NCBI GenBank assembly: GCA_964445985.1
Contig: CAYUMU010000146.1
Location: 1 to 8,358 of the forward strand
Direction of reading: 5' to 3'
From: CAYUMU01 sp964445985
Lineage (GTDB): Bacteria; Planctomycetota; Planctomycetia; Pirellulales; S012-138
DNA: 8,358 nucleotides
The notes under the pieces: generated by a model
The model's database searches: none
Told to the model about the DNA's origin: nothing
What the model saw: only the letters and a program-made list of their open reading frames with translations
In this document: positions 1 through 7,194 of the stretch, piece after piece
Layout of the letters: the number at the start of each line of letters is the position of its first letter
Position numbering within the stretch: position 1 is the stretch's first letter
Program-made: the position numbers and the translations under genes

Positions 1-61
1 AACTAGCATCTTCCAGGGTAAAACATTAACGCCAAAACCGGAAGTTATTTTTCGTATGATA

Positions 62-739
62 CTAAATCTCAGAATTCCGCGACCTCCGCGCGACTCGTCG
101 AGCATAGAGAAAACGCGAACCAATGGCTCCGACCACCAGGCCCAGCACCACATCGAGCAGGTGGTGCTGGTGAGTCAACACGGTGGAAGCCGCAATGAGC
201 AGTGCCCAACCCCACAGGCCGAACTTGATCCAACGGCGGGCAGTCTTCTGGGCATAAACATCAGCGCAGCACCAGGAGAACGCAACGTGCAGCGAAGGGG
301 CGAGATTGTAGTCCAGATTCAATCGATCGGCGATCCGGTAGAGCCCTTGCCACGCGGGGCTGACATCCGGCGGGTGAAAGGCCGTTTCCGCCGGCAGCAG
401 CAGAAAGCCGACTCCGCCCATTAACGTGACGCCCGCCAGCGAGCACACGAGCGCTCGCACTTCCACCGATGTGCGAAGCACGAACGGTCCCAGCCAAAAC
501 ATGGGGTACAGCGACATGTAGGCCAGGAGCATGGCCGGCACGAACGGAATCTGGAGCTCGATGGGCAGATGAATGTAAATCCGATCGCTACGGAGCCCTG
601 TCAGATAGTCGGCCGTGCCGTAGATGGCACAAAATAATAGTGTCAGCAATAGGCTCAAGAATACCGTTTCGGCCACATGGCGCAGCGGCGGCAGGGCAAG
701 AAATGCCGGCCGATGTTGAAGGGCGTCAGTCCGGCACAT
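62..739 (-). CDS. PAP2-superfamily integral membrane phosphatase/phosphotransferase (inositolphosphorylceramide-synthase-like type)
   Basis: Predicted 225-residue polytopic membrane protein and last gene of the operon. Hydrophobic segments lie near residues 23-41, 65-87, 93-117, 146-163, 170-186 and 189-210. PAP2 motif C2 is visible as APSLHVAF (147-154, His151) and motif C3 as S185-T-x5-H192-x3-D196, followed by VVLG. His192 would form the phospho-enzyme and Asp196 polarise it, as known for the family. The Arg of the usual SR pair is Thr, and no KxxxxxxRP motif C1 is seen, which resembles the Aur1/IPC-synthase-like branch of PAP2. Members hydrolyse or transfer phosphate-linked groups of lipids such as phosphatidate or prenyl diphosphates; the substrate here is unknown. 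I chose the ATG at 739 because GAGGAA (746-751) precedes it by 6 bases. The open frame continues upstream to 907, but that part lies inside the GH3 gene. The start overlaps the GH3 stop by 14 bases, suggesting translational coupling. Family assignment is firm, reaction is not. Confidence 0.88.
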   Translation of the reverse strand: MCRTDALQHRPAFLALPPLRHVAETVFLSLLLTLLFCAIYGTADYLTGLRSDRIYIHLPIELQIPFVPAMLLAYMSLYPMFWLGPFVLRTSVEVRALVCSLAGVTLMGGVGFLLLPAETAFHPPDVSPAWQGLYRIADRLNLDYNLAPSLHVAFSWCCADVYAQKTARRWIKFGLWGWALLIAASTVLTHQHHLLDVVLGLVVGAIGSRFLYARRVARRSRNSEI

Positions 740-2507
740 GGCGATTTCCTCGCGGACCCGTGGTCCAGTTGTCGTTGCCAGACGATCGGCATGCCAGTGG
801 CGAGAGCAACTCGGGCCAATCGGTGCGATTGTCGAACACCCGAGGTTTAAGGTCTCCCAGTTTTCGTCCTTGTTCCACCCAGCGACGCTCCACAATTCGC
901 ATCGCATGTTCGCCTTGAGAGTCGATCAGTTGAATCTGCACGCACCCCAATTGACCCAGTTGCACGGCGTGCCGGTAATAGGGGTTCGACTCGAGCCCCG
1001 CTTGAATTCGCTCTTTCAAATCATGCAGAGAAGCCGAAGCGAGCCGGGCATCTCTGGCAAACTGCACGTAGAGCCGATAATGGGGCGGAGATGCCTGCAC
1101 GGGGGCGAGAAGCACAAAAATGGGGCGGCTATCCGTGCCAGCCAGGGCCTGTTCGAGTACTGCCTGCACATGGGGTTCACCTAGCTTCTCCCCTACCAAA
1201 TCGCTGCGGGCGTCGCAACGGCCGGCATACTTCAACAACGGACAGCGGCCCTCCCACCCGGTTACTTCCACCACGTCGCGCAGCCGATACCGGTAGAGTC
1301 CGCCTCCCGTCGTCACAATCACACTGTATCGCTGCCCCGCGGCGAGCTCGTGGGCCAGTCGAACATCCGCCTTGTCCTGGGCAGGTTGGTGCTCATTTAA
1401 GGCGTCACCATCAACCTCTTGAAATTCAAAAAAATGCGAACCGAGGGCCAAGGCCGCGCCAGACCGGCCCACGAGGGGAAACGAAACGCAGCATTCCGTG
1501 GCAAGCAGCCCCTTGGGCTGAATTTCTACCGTGGGGAATAACTGCTGCAATTCTGGCAAGTACATGACGGCGGAACCGTCGGCCCAGCAACTAATGACAG
1601 CGAGGCGTTTCCAAAGTTGTGCCGTTCGCTCTCCACGATGGCTGGCACTTTCGAGGATAGCCGACACCTGACGGGACCGCCGCCGGCTACGCGGCTTGCC
1701 GCTGCTCACACCTTTTTCGTCGGCACAGGGCAGCGACATGCTCCCCTGGTATAAATCACGGCACAATGAGTCTGCCCAAGTATCCAGACAGCCGAGCAAA
1801 GCCGTCAGGAATGTTGGGCTCCATACCGAGATCAACGATAGATCGCCAGCCCGAAGCAACGCCAGCAAAGTCGCATAGCGAAAATTGTCACCCCTGGTGA
1901 AGCGCGCGATGTCGGTTGGCGCCGCCAGCAAACGGCTCATCAGGCGGCGTTGGAGAGGGCCGAGGTAAGCCGTGTCGTCTTCGAAGGCGATCGGAATGCC
2001 GCCCGACGTCCTCTGCCTCTGGCCGATTGCCGGCGATATCGACCAATACGCCCGTCCACGGCGTACGGCGCTTTTTCGGCTATATAAATTATAGATCCAG
2101 GATCCTATCATCTGCTGAAACTGTCGTCGCAGCGCGGCCGTGTAAGGTATGAGTTTTTGCCCCGTGGAACTGCCAGAGGTCGGTTCGAACAGTACCACCG
2201 GCTCGGCGGTGAGCACCCGGAGTTCTCCAGCCGCAATCCGGTCGAGGTCGGCAGCGTAATCGTCAAAATCTGAAATGGGCACGCGGCGCTGGTAAGCTTT
2301 GGGACTATCGATCGAGTCGAAACAGTATCGGCGACCGAACTCGGTGTCTTGATTGGCTCGGACCATTTCTTCCAACACACGTCGTTGCGCAGTCGCCGGG
2401 TCGGCAGCGGCCTTCACGAATGCCTGCCAGGCAGGTCGGCACGCCGCCATCCACAGCGTATTGAGTCCCCAGGCAAGATTCATCATCGATCGGCACGTAG
2501 CTCGCAT
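726..2507 (-). CDS. GH3 auxin-responsive-promoter family protein (predicted ATP-dependent acyl-amido synthetase)
   Basis: Protein of up to 593 residues, typical GH3 length. GH3 enzymes belong to the adenylate-forming superfamily: they activate a carboxylate with ATP and transfer the acyl group to an amine, usually an amino acid (as plant JAR1 does with jasmonate). Visible motifs: P-loop-like TSGSSTGQK (109-117); ISCWADGSA (305-313); the ATE motif near 336-338; GLYRYRLRDVVEVTG (403-417), the GH3 signature; SDLVGEKLGE (435-444), the hinge to the C-terminal lid; and GDLKPR (551-556) near the end. In the signature the usual Gly before Asp411 is Arg410. A basic stretch (273-279) sits before the ISCWADG motif. 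The cognate acid and amine cannot be read from sequence. In this operon an acyl chain is a reasonable guess. The start is uncertain: ATG 2507 overlaps the preceding gene by 25 bases, while ATG 2486 (seven residues shorter) makes a classic 4-base ATGA overlap; neither has a strong ribosome binding site. The 3' end overlaps the PAP2 gene by 14 bases. Confidence 0.92.
   Translation of the reverse strand: MRATCRSMMNLAWGLNTLWMAACRPAWQAFVKAAADPATAQRRVLEEMVRANQDTEFGRRYCFDSIDSPKAYQRRVPISDFDDYAADLDRIAAGELRVLTAEPVVLFEPTSGSSTGQKLIPYTAALRRQFQQMIGSWIYNLYSRKSAVRRGRAYWSISPAIGQRQRTSGGIPIAFEDDTAYLGPLQRRLMSRLLAAPTDIARFTRGDNFRYATLLALLRAGDLSLISVWSPTFLTALLGCLDTWADSLCRDLYQGSMSLPCADEKGVSSGKPRSRRRSRQVSAILESASHRGERTAQLWKRLAVISCWADGSAVMYLPELQQLFPTVEIQPKGLLATECCVSFPLVGRSGAALALGSHFFEFQEVDGDALNEHQPAQDKADVRLAHELAAGQRYSVIVTTGGGLYRYRLRDVVEVTGWEGRCPLLKYAGRCDARSDLVGEKLGEPHVQAVLEQALAGTDSRPIFVLLAPVQASPPHYRLYVQFARDARLASASLHDLKERIQAGLESNPYYRHAVQLGQLGCVQIQLIDSQGEHAMRIVERRWVEQGRKLGDLKPRVFDNRTDWPELLSPLACRSSGNDNWTTGPRGNRHVPD
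746..751 (-). promoter_or_regulatory. Ribosome binding site deciding the PAP2 start
   Basis: On the minus strand GAGGAA stands 6 bases before the ATG at 739. It lies within the 3' end of the GH3 gene, so ribosomes finishing GH3 could re-initiate here. It supports the 739 start over the upstream in-frame ATG at 907. Confidence 0.6.
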
Positions 2508-3283
2508 GGTTTAGGAAGCGGATGTTGCCCTGGCGCCAGCCCTGTGGGCCACCGTATTTCGGGGCTGGGCGCGGCGAGGATGACCCGCCAGGCGGCGGCC
2601 GTGAAATTCTGCCGCGAGAGCGGCGCGATGCAGCACAATTCATCTCCCAACCCATGCCGGGGATTCCGCTCGCAAAAATACCGCACGTGGGGATCGGTCA
2701 TGCGATGCCGCGAAATCTCGGCCTTGCCGGCACGCAAGCGGCAACTCTCCAAGTTGCCCTGGATAAGACCGCTTTCGCCGTCATACTCATGTGGATACTT
2801 GGCGCGGGCATATAGTGCAATTCGCGAAGCGATCTCGCAGGGCGTGGGCTGATTATATCGAGGATAAAAATGCTCAAAGAAGACGGGTAAAAATCGGTAG
2901 GTCTTATAGCCCTTGCTGATCAAGAACCAATCCATCGGCTGAGCCGGAAACTGGTCGAGCAAGGCCAATACGAGCCGCCCCCAGAGTCCCGCGAGCAAAT
3001 TGCACCGGCGATAGGGCTCATCCACAATGGTGTCGCCTGAAAACAGAGCGACGGCGTCTGGCCCTTGAAGTTGGGGAACCGTCAGGATCATTTGCGTCGA
3101 GAATCCGCACAGTTCGTCGCTATTGGAATCGACGAGGGTAATCACCCAGTCTTTTTCATTCAAGTCGCATTCGAATTGCGCTTCGCGCGCATTCTCATAG
3201 TAGCGATGCATCAGCCTCAGCATCTCGCGCCTTCGCGACGACGATAAATCGCCGACAGCCATGATCTCACCATTGACATGCAT
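2483..3283 (-). CDS. Conserved-looking hypothetical protein, possible GNAT-fold acyltransferase-like
   Basis: Protein of 266 residues without a domain I can name with certainty. The order of elements recalls a GNAT fold: an N-terminal helical region (LMHRYYENA, 24-32), a strand pair with DWVITLVDSNSDELCGFST (45-63), a strand ending in DTIVDEPYRR (84-93) followed by a helix (LLAGLWGRLVLALL, 96-109), then a strand (MDWFLISKGYKTYRFLP, 117-133) and FFEHFYPRYNQPTP (135-148). That is the place where acetyl-CoA binding motif A would fall, but the canonical R/Q-x-x-G-x-G/A is absent, so a GNAT role is inference. No signal peptide or membrane segment is seen. The C-terminal 85 residues are Cys- and Arg-containing and may be less conserved. 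The ATG at 3283 follows the preceding GNAT stop by 9 bases and has AGGG about 9 bases upstream; ATG 3262 is an alternative. The stop overlaps the GH3 start (ATGATGA at 2480-2486). Position between GNAT and GH3 genes suggests an acyl-handling or scaffold role in the same pathway. Confidence 0.8.
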   Translation of the reverse strand: MHVNGEIMAVGDLSSSRRREMLRLMHRYYENAREAQFECDLNEKDWVITLVDSNSDELCGFSTQMILTVPQLQGPDAVALFSGDTIVDEPYRRCNLLAGLWGRLVLALLDQFPAQPMDWFLISKGYKTYRFLPVFFEHFYPRYNQPTPCEIASRIALYARAKYPHEYDGESGLIQGNLESCRLRAGKAEISRHRMTDPHVRYFCERNPRHGLGDELCCIAPLSRQNFTAAAWRVILAAPSPEIRWPTGLAPGQHPLPKPCELRADR

Positions 3284-3292
3284 GATAGTGCC

Positions 3293-4405
3293 CTACAGCG
3301 TTCCCAATTCCAGATAAGGTGGGCGTTCGTCCAATGTCGCGCGAAGTTGCTCTCCATCCGGCCAACAAACGTAATAAACCCTCGTCGCATACGAAGCAAC
3401 GGCCCTGGGTTGCATGTAAGCCAGCAGCGGATCGCGCTCATGTAAACCTACCAGCAGGTAACCTTGTTGTACCTTCTTGACCCGCCTGGCCGCCGCGCCG
3501 ATTAGCATTTGCCAGACGTGTGCGTCGTTCCCGGTGACGACAGGCACGGCCGCCACGGCGCTTGGCAACTCGGACCCCGCCCGCGGCAATGGTGGACGGC
3601 GGCTCAATGCCGCCCAAGCGTTATACCACGGCCGGGTCCAGCGGATGCGGTTGGAGTAGCCGCAAATGACCGCTTGCTTGAACAAAGTCTGGTTCCAAGT
3701 GCCCAGCACGCCCACCAACTCGCCACCCCGCATGGCCAGCAATAAGTCATCGGGCTCCAAATTGCGAAACGTCCCGTCCTCGTGGAAAAAATCGCTTGCG
3801 GAGAAGCAGGGAAAGAACTGCCGGCGGCGGCCCTCTCGGTGCAGAAAGTCAATGACGGCCGGAATCGACTCAACCGTGGCAGCCTGGATTTCGATGCCTC
3901 GCGGATTGGCGGGACGATTCGAGCGCCCAGCCGCGATCGCGAGCGTTAGATAACGTCCGGCAAAGTGATAGTGTGGCAGGCCGGCTTTGCCCGAAGTCAA
4001 TGTGCGGATTACCGCCTGGTTTCCTTCGGCAATGGTTGTGATATACAGCGGAGTGCGGCCATCGGTATGTAGTTCCCGAAATAGCGCGTAGCCTCGGGCC
4101 AGCAGTCCCCGGCGGCGATATTCGGGCAGCAAGCGCAAGGTTCCCAGATAGCCAATGGGCGTGGGCGCGCCATTGAGGAACATTTCGCGAACCGAGCGCA
4201 TCCCCAGCCCCACAATCTGGCCCGATTGGGTGTCACGCGCGACCACCGTTTGATGGAACGGCCCATGAACCACGGCCGCGTCCCAAAAACCTGGTTCCCG
4301 CAACAGGCGAAGCGAGATGTGTCCCTCCATGGGAGTGGCGGCGAGGACCCGCCGCAAACCGGCATCATCGTCCCGCGTCGCCAGCTCAAATCTGTATCGG
4401 CTCAT
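3293..4405 (-). CDS. GNAT family acyltransferase with C-terminal extension or second degenerate domain
   Basis: Protein of 370 residues. The N-terminal half carries a GNAT domain: TVVARDTQSGQIVGLGMRSV (53-72) forms the central strands and GTLRLLPEYRRRGLLARGYALF (88-109) is acetyl/acyl-CoA binding motif A, with R99-G100-LLARG contacting the CoA pyrophosphate by family analogy. YITTIAEGNQAVIRTL (121-136) matches the later strand-helix (motif B region). Residues 170-370 include LLLAMRGGELVGVLGTWNQT (221-240), which again resembles GNAT strands, so the protein may be a tandem GNAT whose second copy lacks motif A. GNATs transfer acyl groups from CoA or carrier protein to amines; acceptor unknown. 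I start at ATG 4405 (MSRYRFEL), not the upstream ATG 4468, because the intervening 21 residues are only the other frame of the preceding radical SAM gene; GGGAA 7 bases upstream is a weak ribosome binding site. It overlaps that gene by 20 bases and is 9 bases from the next. Confidence 0.87.
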   Translation of the reverse strand: MSRYRFELATRDDDAGLRRVLAATPMEGHISLRLLREPGFWDAAVVHGPFHQTVVARDTQSGQIVGLGMRSVREMFLNGAPTPIGYLGTLRLLPEYRRRGLLARGYALFRELHTDGRTPLYITTIAEGNQAVIRTLTSGKAGLPHYHFAGRYLTLAIAAGRSNRPANPRGIEIQAATVESIPAVIDFLHREGRRRQFFPCFSASDFFHEDGTFRNLEPDDLLLAMRGGELVGVLGTWNQTLFKQAVICGYSNRIRWTRPWYNAWAALSRRPPLPRAGSELPSAVAAVPVVTGNDAHVWQMLIGAAARRVKKVQQGYLLVGLHERDPLLAYMQPRAVASYATRVYYVCWPDGEQLRATLDERPPYLELGTL

Positions 4406-5747
4406 CCTGAGGTTCCCATGCAGAGAGCCCGGCCCCCAGTTGCAGCCCTTGTCGTAGGTCGATGTCAAAATGCGCTTGCAGATTCAAGGCCAGGTAGATC
4501 GCCGCCATGGTGGGGTTCTTGAAGTTTGCCTGGCGGTCCCACATGCGTTGAAAGACCGAACCCCAGCGGTAAAACCGCCGTCGCGCTTCGAGACAAGCGT
4601 GTTGCAATTCCTCGGGCGCCATCCGGTGCGGTCGGAAGGTGACTTCCCCCACGCGCCCGGCCGGGTCGAGCCACCACTTGGGGCTTAGCAGTCGCCCTTG
4701 CTCTTCCAGTCGCCGGTACAGCGGAGTTCCTGGAAAAGGGATCAAATGGTTGAAGGCCGCAAGAAACAGCTTCTGTTCGCAGGCGAATTCCACACTCCTG
4801 GCGATTGCCGCGCGATCGTCGTTGTCATATCCAAACACAAACGTGCCATAGACCGCCAGGCCGTGGTCGCGGAACCGCTGCAAACTTTCGGCAAAACTGC
4901 CAGCGGCGAGATTCCATTCCTTCCCCATATCGCGCAGGTTTTCCGGGTTGAGCGACTCCATTCCGACCAGCACGCCCCGGCAACCGCTCTTGACCATCAA
5001 ATCCAGCAGCTTACTATCCTGGGCGATATGGATGCTTGCCTGACCCACCCAGTTGACTCCCAGCGGTATCAGTTCCTGGCATAGCTCTCGGGCTTGCTGC
5101 GGCTGACTCACAATGTTGTCGTCGACGATAAAAAACCGCCGACTGCCCGTGGCTGCCATTTCCGCCACCACGTCTTTGGCCGGACGATGGTTTTGACTGG
5201 CGTCATGAAAAGCGGTGATCGAGCAAAAATCGCATTTGAAATTGCAGCCCCGAGCGAACTCCACAAGCGTGATTCGCTGGTACGACTTGCCGGCGAAAAT
5301 ATCCCGCCGCGGTTTAAGATTGAGCAGCGGGCGACGACCCCGGCCATCGTAACGGGGTTGCAGGCAGCGCCGCCGCGCGTCGTCGATCAGTTGCTCCCAG
5401 ACCGGCTCGGCGTCGCCAATCACAATGGCATCGGCCTCGCGCGCCGCCTCTTCCGGCAACAGGGTGACATGATATCCCCCCAGCACCACCGGCACGCCCA
5501 TCAGGCGAAATTGGCGAGCGATTTTATATGCCCGCAGCGCGGTGAAAGTTTCCACGCTGATGGCCACCAGGTCGGTCGATTCATCAAAGGGAATCGCTTC
5601 CATGCGATCATCATAAAAACGAACATCAACGTCGGTCGGTGTCAGGCTGGCCAAAAGGGCCATGGAGAGCGGCTGCATTTGCCACGCCCGCACGTAAGGC
5701 TCGCCTTCCTTCCGGCCCACCGCCGGATAGATCAATGTCAATTTCAT
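4386..5747 (-). CDS. B12-binding domain radical SAM protein (second of a tandem pair)
   Basis: Protein of 453 residues with the architecture of class B radical SAM enzymes: an N-terminal cobalamin-binding-like Rossmann domain (about 1-125, with DLVAISVETFTALRAYKIA at 59-77 and VVLGGYHVTLLPEEAA at 87-102), then a radical SAM TIM barrel starting near 158. The 4Fe-4S cluster motif CxxxCxxC is C168-N-F-K-C172-D-F-C175. FIVDDN (206-211), GMESLNP (262-268) and FGYDNDD (305-311) are further core motifs, and PFPGTPLYRRLEEQGRL (337-353) ends the core. The C-terminal part (about 375-430), with YRWGS, resembles the domain following the core in hopanoid-type enzymes such as HpnP. The cobalamin domain lacks a clear DxHxxG motif, common in this class. 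Such enzymes methylate or join unactivated carbons using SAM and cobalamin; the substrate is unknown. The ATG at 5747 overlaps the preceding stop as ATGA and has a very strong GGAGGAGG 7 bases upstream. Confidence 0.93.
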   Translation of the reverse strand: MKLTLIYPAVGRKEGEPYVRAWQMQPLSMALLASLTPTDVDVRFYDDRMEAIPFDESTDLVAISVETFTALRAYKIARQFRLMGVPVVLGGYHVTLLPEEAAREADAIVIGDAEPVWEQLIDDARRRCLQPRYDGRGRRPLLNLKPRRDIFAGKSYQRITLVEFARGCNFKCDFCSITAFHDASQNHRPAKDVVAEMAATGSRRFFIVDDNIVSQPQQARELCQELIPLGVNWVGQASIHIAQDSKLLDLMVKSGCRGVLVGMESLNPENLRDMGKEWNLAAGSFAESLQRFRDHGLAVYGTFVFGYDNDDRAAIARSVEFACEQKLFLAAFNHLIPFPGTPLYRRLEEQGRLLSPKWWLDPAGRVGEVTFRPHRMAPEELQHACLEARRRFYRWGSVFQRMWDRQANFKNPTMAAIYLALNLQAHFDIDLRQGLQLGAGLSAWEPQDEPIQI

Positions 5748-7135
5748 GACCGAACCTCCTCCCCAATCAGAGGCTGCACCGCCTGCCCATGATCTTCAGG
5801 CCGAGCGTGATCAGCCATGAAAGCCTCGTCCCGGTATACCGTTCCCGTACGCCCCGGCAGGTGACGCGCGAAATACCGATAGCCCATATTCAACGTGAGC
5901 GAGAGGGGAATCATACACCGCGAGCCAAATATGCGGGAGGCAATCGACCGCCACCGGTAGCTTTGTTGCCAGGCCCATTGCAATCCGGCTTGCAACCGCT
6001 CGGGGCTCATTTGTCGCGGTTGAAATACCACGTGCTCCACGTCATAGAGCGACCAGTTCTTGTGCAGCAATCGGCCTTCGCGTTCCAGCCGTCGATAGGC
6101 GCCGGTGCCGGGAAACGGCGTCATCACCGCATAGCGGGGCAAGTCGATTTTAACCCGATCCACGAACTCCACCGTCCGCTCGAACACGCTCTCATCGTCG
6201 GTATCGAATCCGAAGACAAAACAGCCCTGGATGGCAATGCCATGGTCGTGCAATTTCTTGACCACCTCCGCATAGTCGGCCGCCTGATGAAAATGCTTTT
6301 GCATCCCGTTGAGCGTGGGTTGATCCACCGCCTCGAAACCAATCAGCAGCCCCTTGCAGCCACTCTCGGCAGCCAGTCGCAGCAACTCAGGATCCTCCGC
6401 GATTCGCGTCGTCGCCAGTCCTAGCCAGCGAATTCGCAGGGGGATCATCGCCCGGTAAAGCTCTTTCGCGTAGCGGACATCTTCCACGGGGCTCAAATCG
6501 ATGAACACCGCATGCGGCTTTTCAAATGTTTCCAATTCTTGAATCACGTCGGCCACGGGACGATGCGCGTAGATTCCACTCCAGGCTGCCGGCACCGCGC
6601 AAAAATCGCATTGATGAGGGCAGCCACGCGTGGCCTCAATGCTGTTGACGGTCATGTAGCCCTTCTTCTGCAATAGCTCGCGGCGGGCGATCGGCGTCTT
6701 CAGCACCCGGCCGGTCGGGGCGGCGTAGCGACGTTGCAACTGCCCGTCCACCAGGTCTCGCAGCAACTGGGGCCAGGCCGTTTCCGCGTATCCGGTCACC
6801 ACCGCGTCGGCGTGTTCCGCCGCTTCGTCTGGCAACAAGGTCGCATGCACTCCGCCAATGACCACTCGCTGACCTCGTGCCCGCAACTCATCTGCCAACT
6901 GGTAAGTGCGCAGGGCCGTGCCCGTAATGGCGCTCAGCCCTACCACGTCGGCCTCAAAATCCAGGTTGAGCGGCTGTACCCCTTCATCTTGCAGCGTGAT
7001 CTCGGCCTGCAAATCGGCAGGAACCAAAGCGGCCAGGGTGGAAAGTGTCAGAGGCGCGTATCGCAAGGATCGCTTGAAGATTCCGCTGCCATGCCGATGA
7101 ATCTCGCCCGCGGGCTGAATCAATTGAATCTTCAC
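5744..7135 (-). CDS. B12-binding domain radical SAM protein (first of a tandem pair), GTG start
   Basis: Protein of 463 residues, paralogous to the next gene. N-terminal cobalamin-binding-like domain about 1-130 (ADVVGLSAITGTALRTYQLA at 62-81; VVIGGVHATLLPDEAAEHAD at 91-110), radical SAM barrel from about 162 with C172-P-H-Q-C176-D-F-C179 for the 4Fe-4S cluster, IGFEAVDQP (265-273), FGFDTDDE (308-315), and PFPGTGAYRRLEREGRL (340-356). The C-terminal domain has YRWRSI (393-398) and ends in a hydrophilic tail (about 430-463) absent from its neighbour. Where the neighbour has FIVDDN, this protein has FIDLSP (211-216), so the two may act on different substrates. The open frame extends up to 7393, but that part reads through the end of the desaturase gene in another frame. 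I chose GTG 7135 because GGAG (7143-7146) lies 7 bases upstream and the product begins like its paralogue (KIQLIQPA versus KLTLIYPA). The desaturase stop is 59 bases upstream. Family is firm, reaction (methylation, carbon-carbon coupling or other) is open. Confidence 0.92.
   Translation of the reverse strand: MKIQLIQPAGEIHRHGSGIFKRSLRYAPLTLSTLAALVPADLQAEITLQDEGVQPLNLDFEADVVGLSAITGTALRTYQLADELRARGQRVVIGGVHATLLPDEAAEHADAVVTGYAETAWPQLLRDLVDGQLQRRYAAPTGRVLKTPIARRELLQKKGYMTVNSIEATRGCPHQCDFCAVPAAWSGIYAHRPVADVIQELETFEKPHAVFIDLSPVEDVRYAKELYRAMIPLRIRWLGLATTRIAEDPELLRLAAESGCKGLLIGFEAVDQPTLNGMQKHFHQAADYAEVVKKLHDHGIAIQGCFVFGFDTDDESVFERTVEFVDRVKIDLPRYAVMTPFPGTGAYRRLEREGRLLHKNWSLYDVEHVVFQPRQMSPERLQAGLQWAWQQSYRWRSIASRIFGSRCMIPLSLTLNMGYRYFARHLPGRTGTVYRDEAFMADHARPEDHGQAVQPLIGEEVRS
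5755..5762 (-). promoter_or_regulatory. Strong ribosome binding site of the second radical SAM gene
   Basis: Minus-strand GGAGGAGG stands 7 bases before ATG 5747, inside the end of the preceding radical SAM gene. It is by far the strongest Shine-Dalgarno sequence in the window and suggests this enzyme is translated independently and well, besides being coupled through the ATGA overlap. Confidence 0.75.
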
Positions 7136-7142
7136 GCTGTTG

Positions 7143-7146
7143 CTCC
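7143..7146 (-). promoter_or_regulatory. Ribosome binding site supporting the GTG start at 7135
   Basis: Minus-strand GGAG stands 7 bases before GTG 7135, within the 59-base gap after the desaturase. It decides the start in favour of GTG rather than the ATG at 7393, which lies inside the desaturase gene. Confidence 0.55.
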
Positions 7147-7194
7147 AGGTTGGCGCCGGCCTCTTCCGCCGACATTGATCAGCCGCGTGCGCCT

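Noticed and set aside
1..61. Possible terminator after the PAP2 gene
   Set aside because: The only inverted repeat is CTTCC (10-14) with GGAAG (40-44), a 5-bp stem with a 25-base loop; the T-run after it is on the plus strand, the wrong side for this operon.
740..907. N-terminal extension of the PAP2 protein up to ATG 907
   Set aside because: It overlaps the GH3 coding end, has no membrane or PAP2 features, and a good ribosome binding site precedes ATG 739.
5094..5792. Plus-strand open frame of 232 codons opposite the second radical SAM gene
   Set aside because: It lies wholly against a clear radical SAM gene and its start; no motif or ribosome binding site supports it.
4386..7135. Assignment of the radical SAM pair to hopanoid methylase HpnP or to ladderane synthesis
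   Set aside because: The domain layout is shared, but no squalene-hopene cyclase or other hopanoid genes, and no ladderane-type fatty acid synthesis genes, are in the window; sequence by eye does not single out either.
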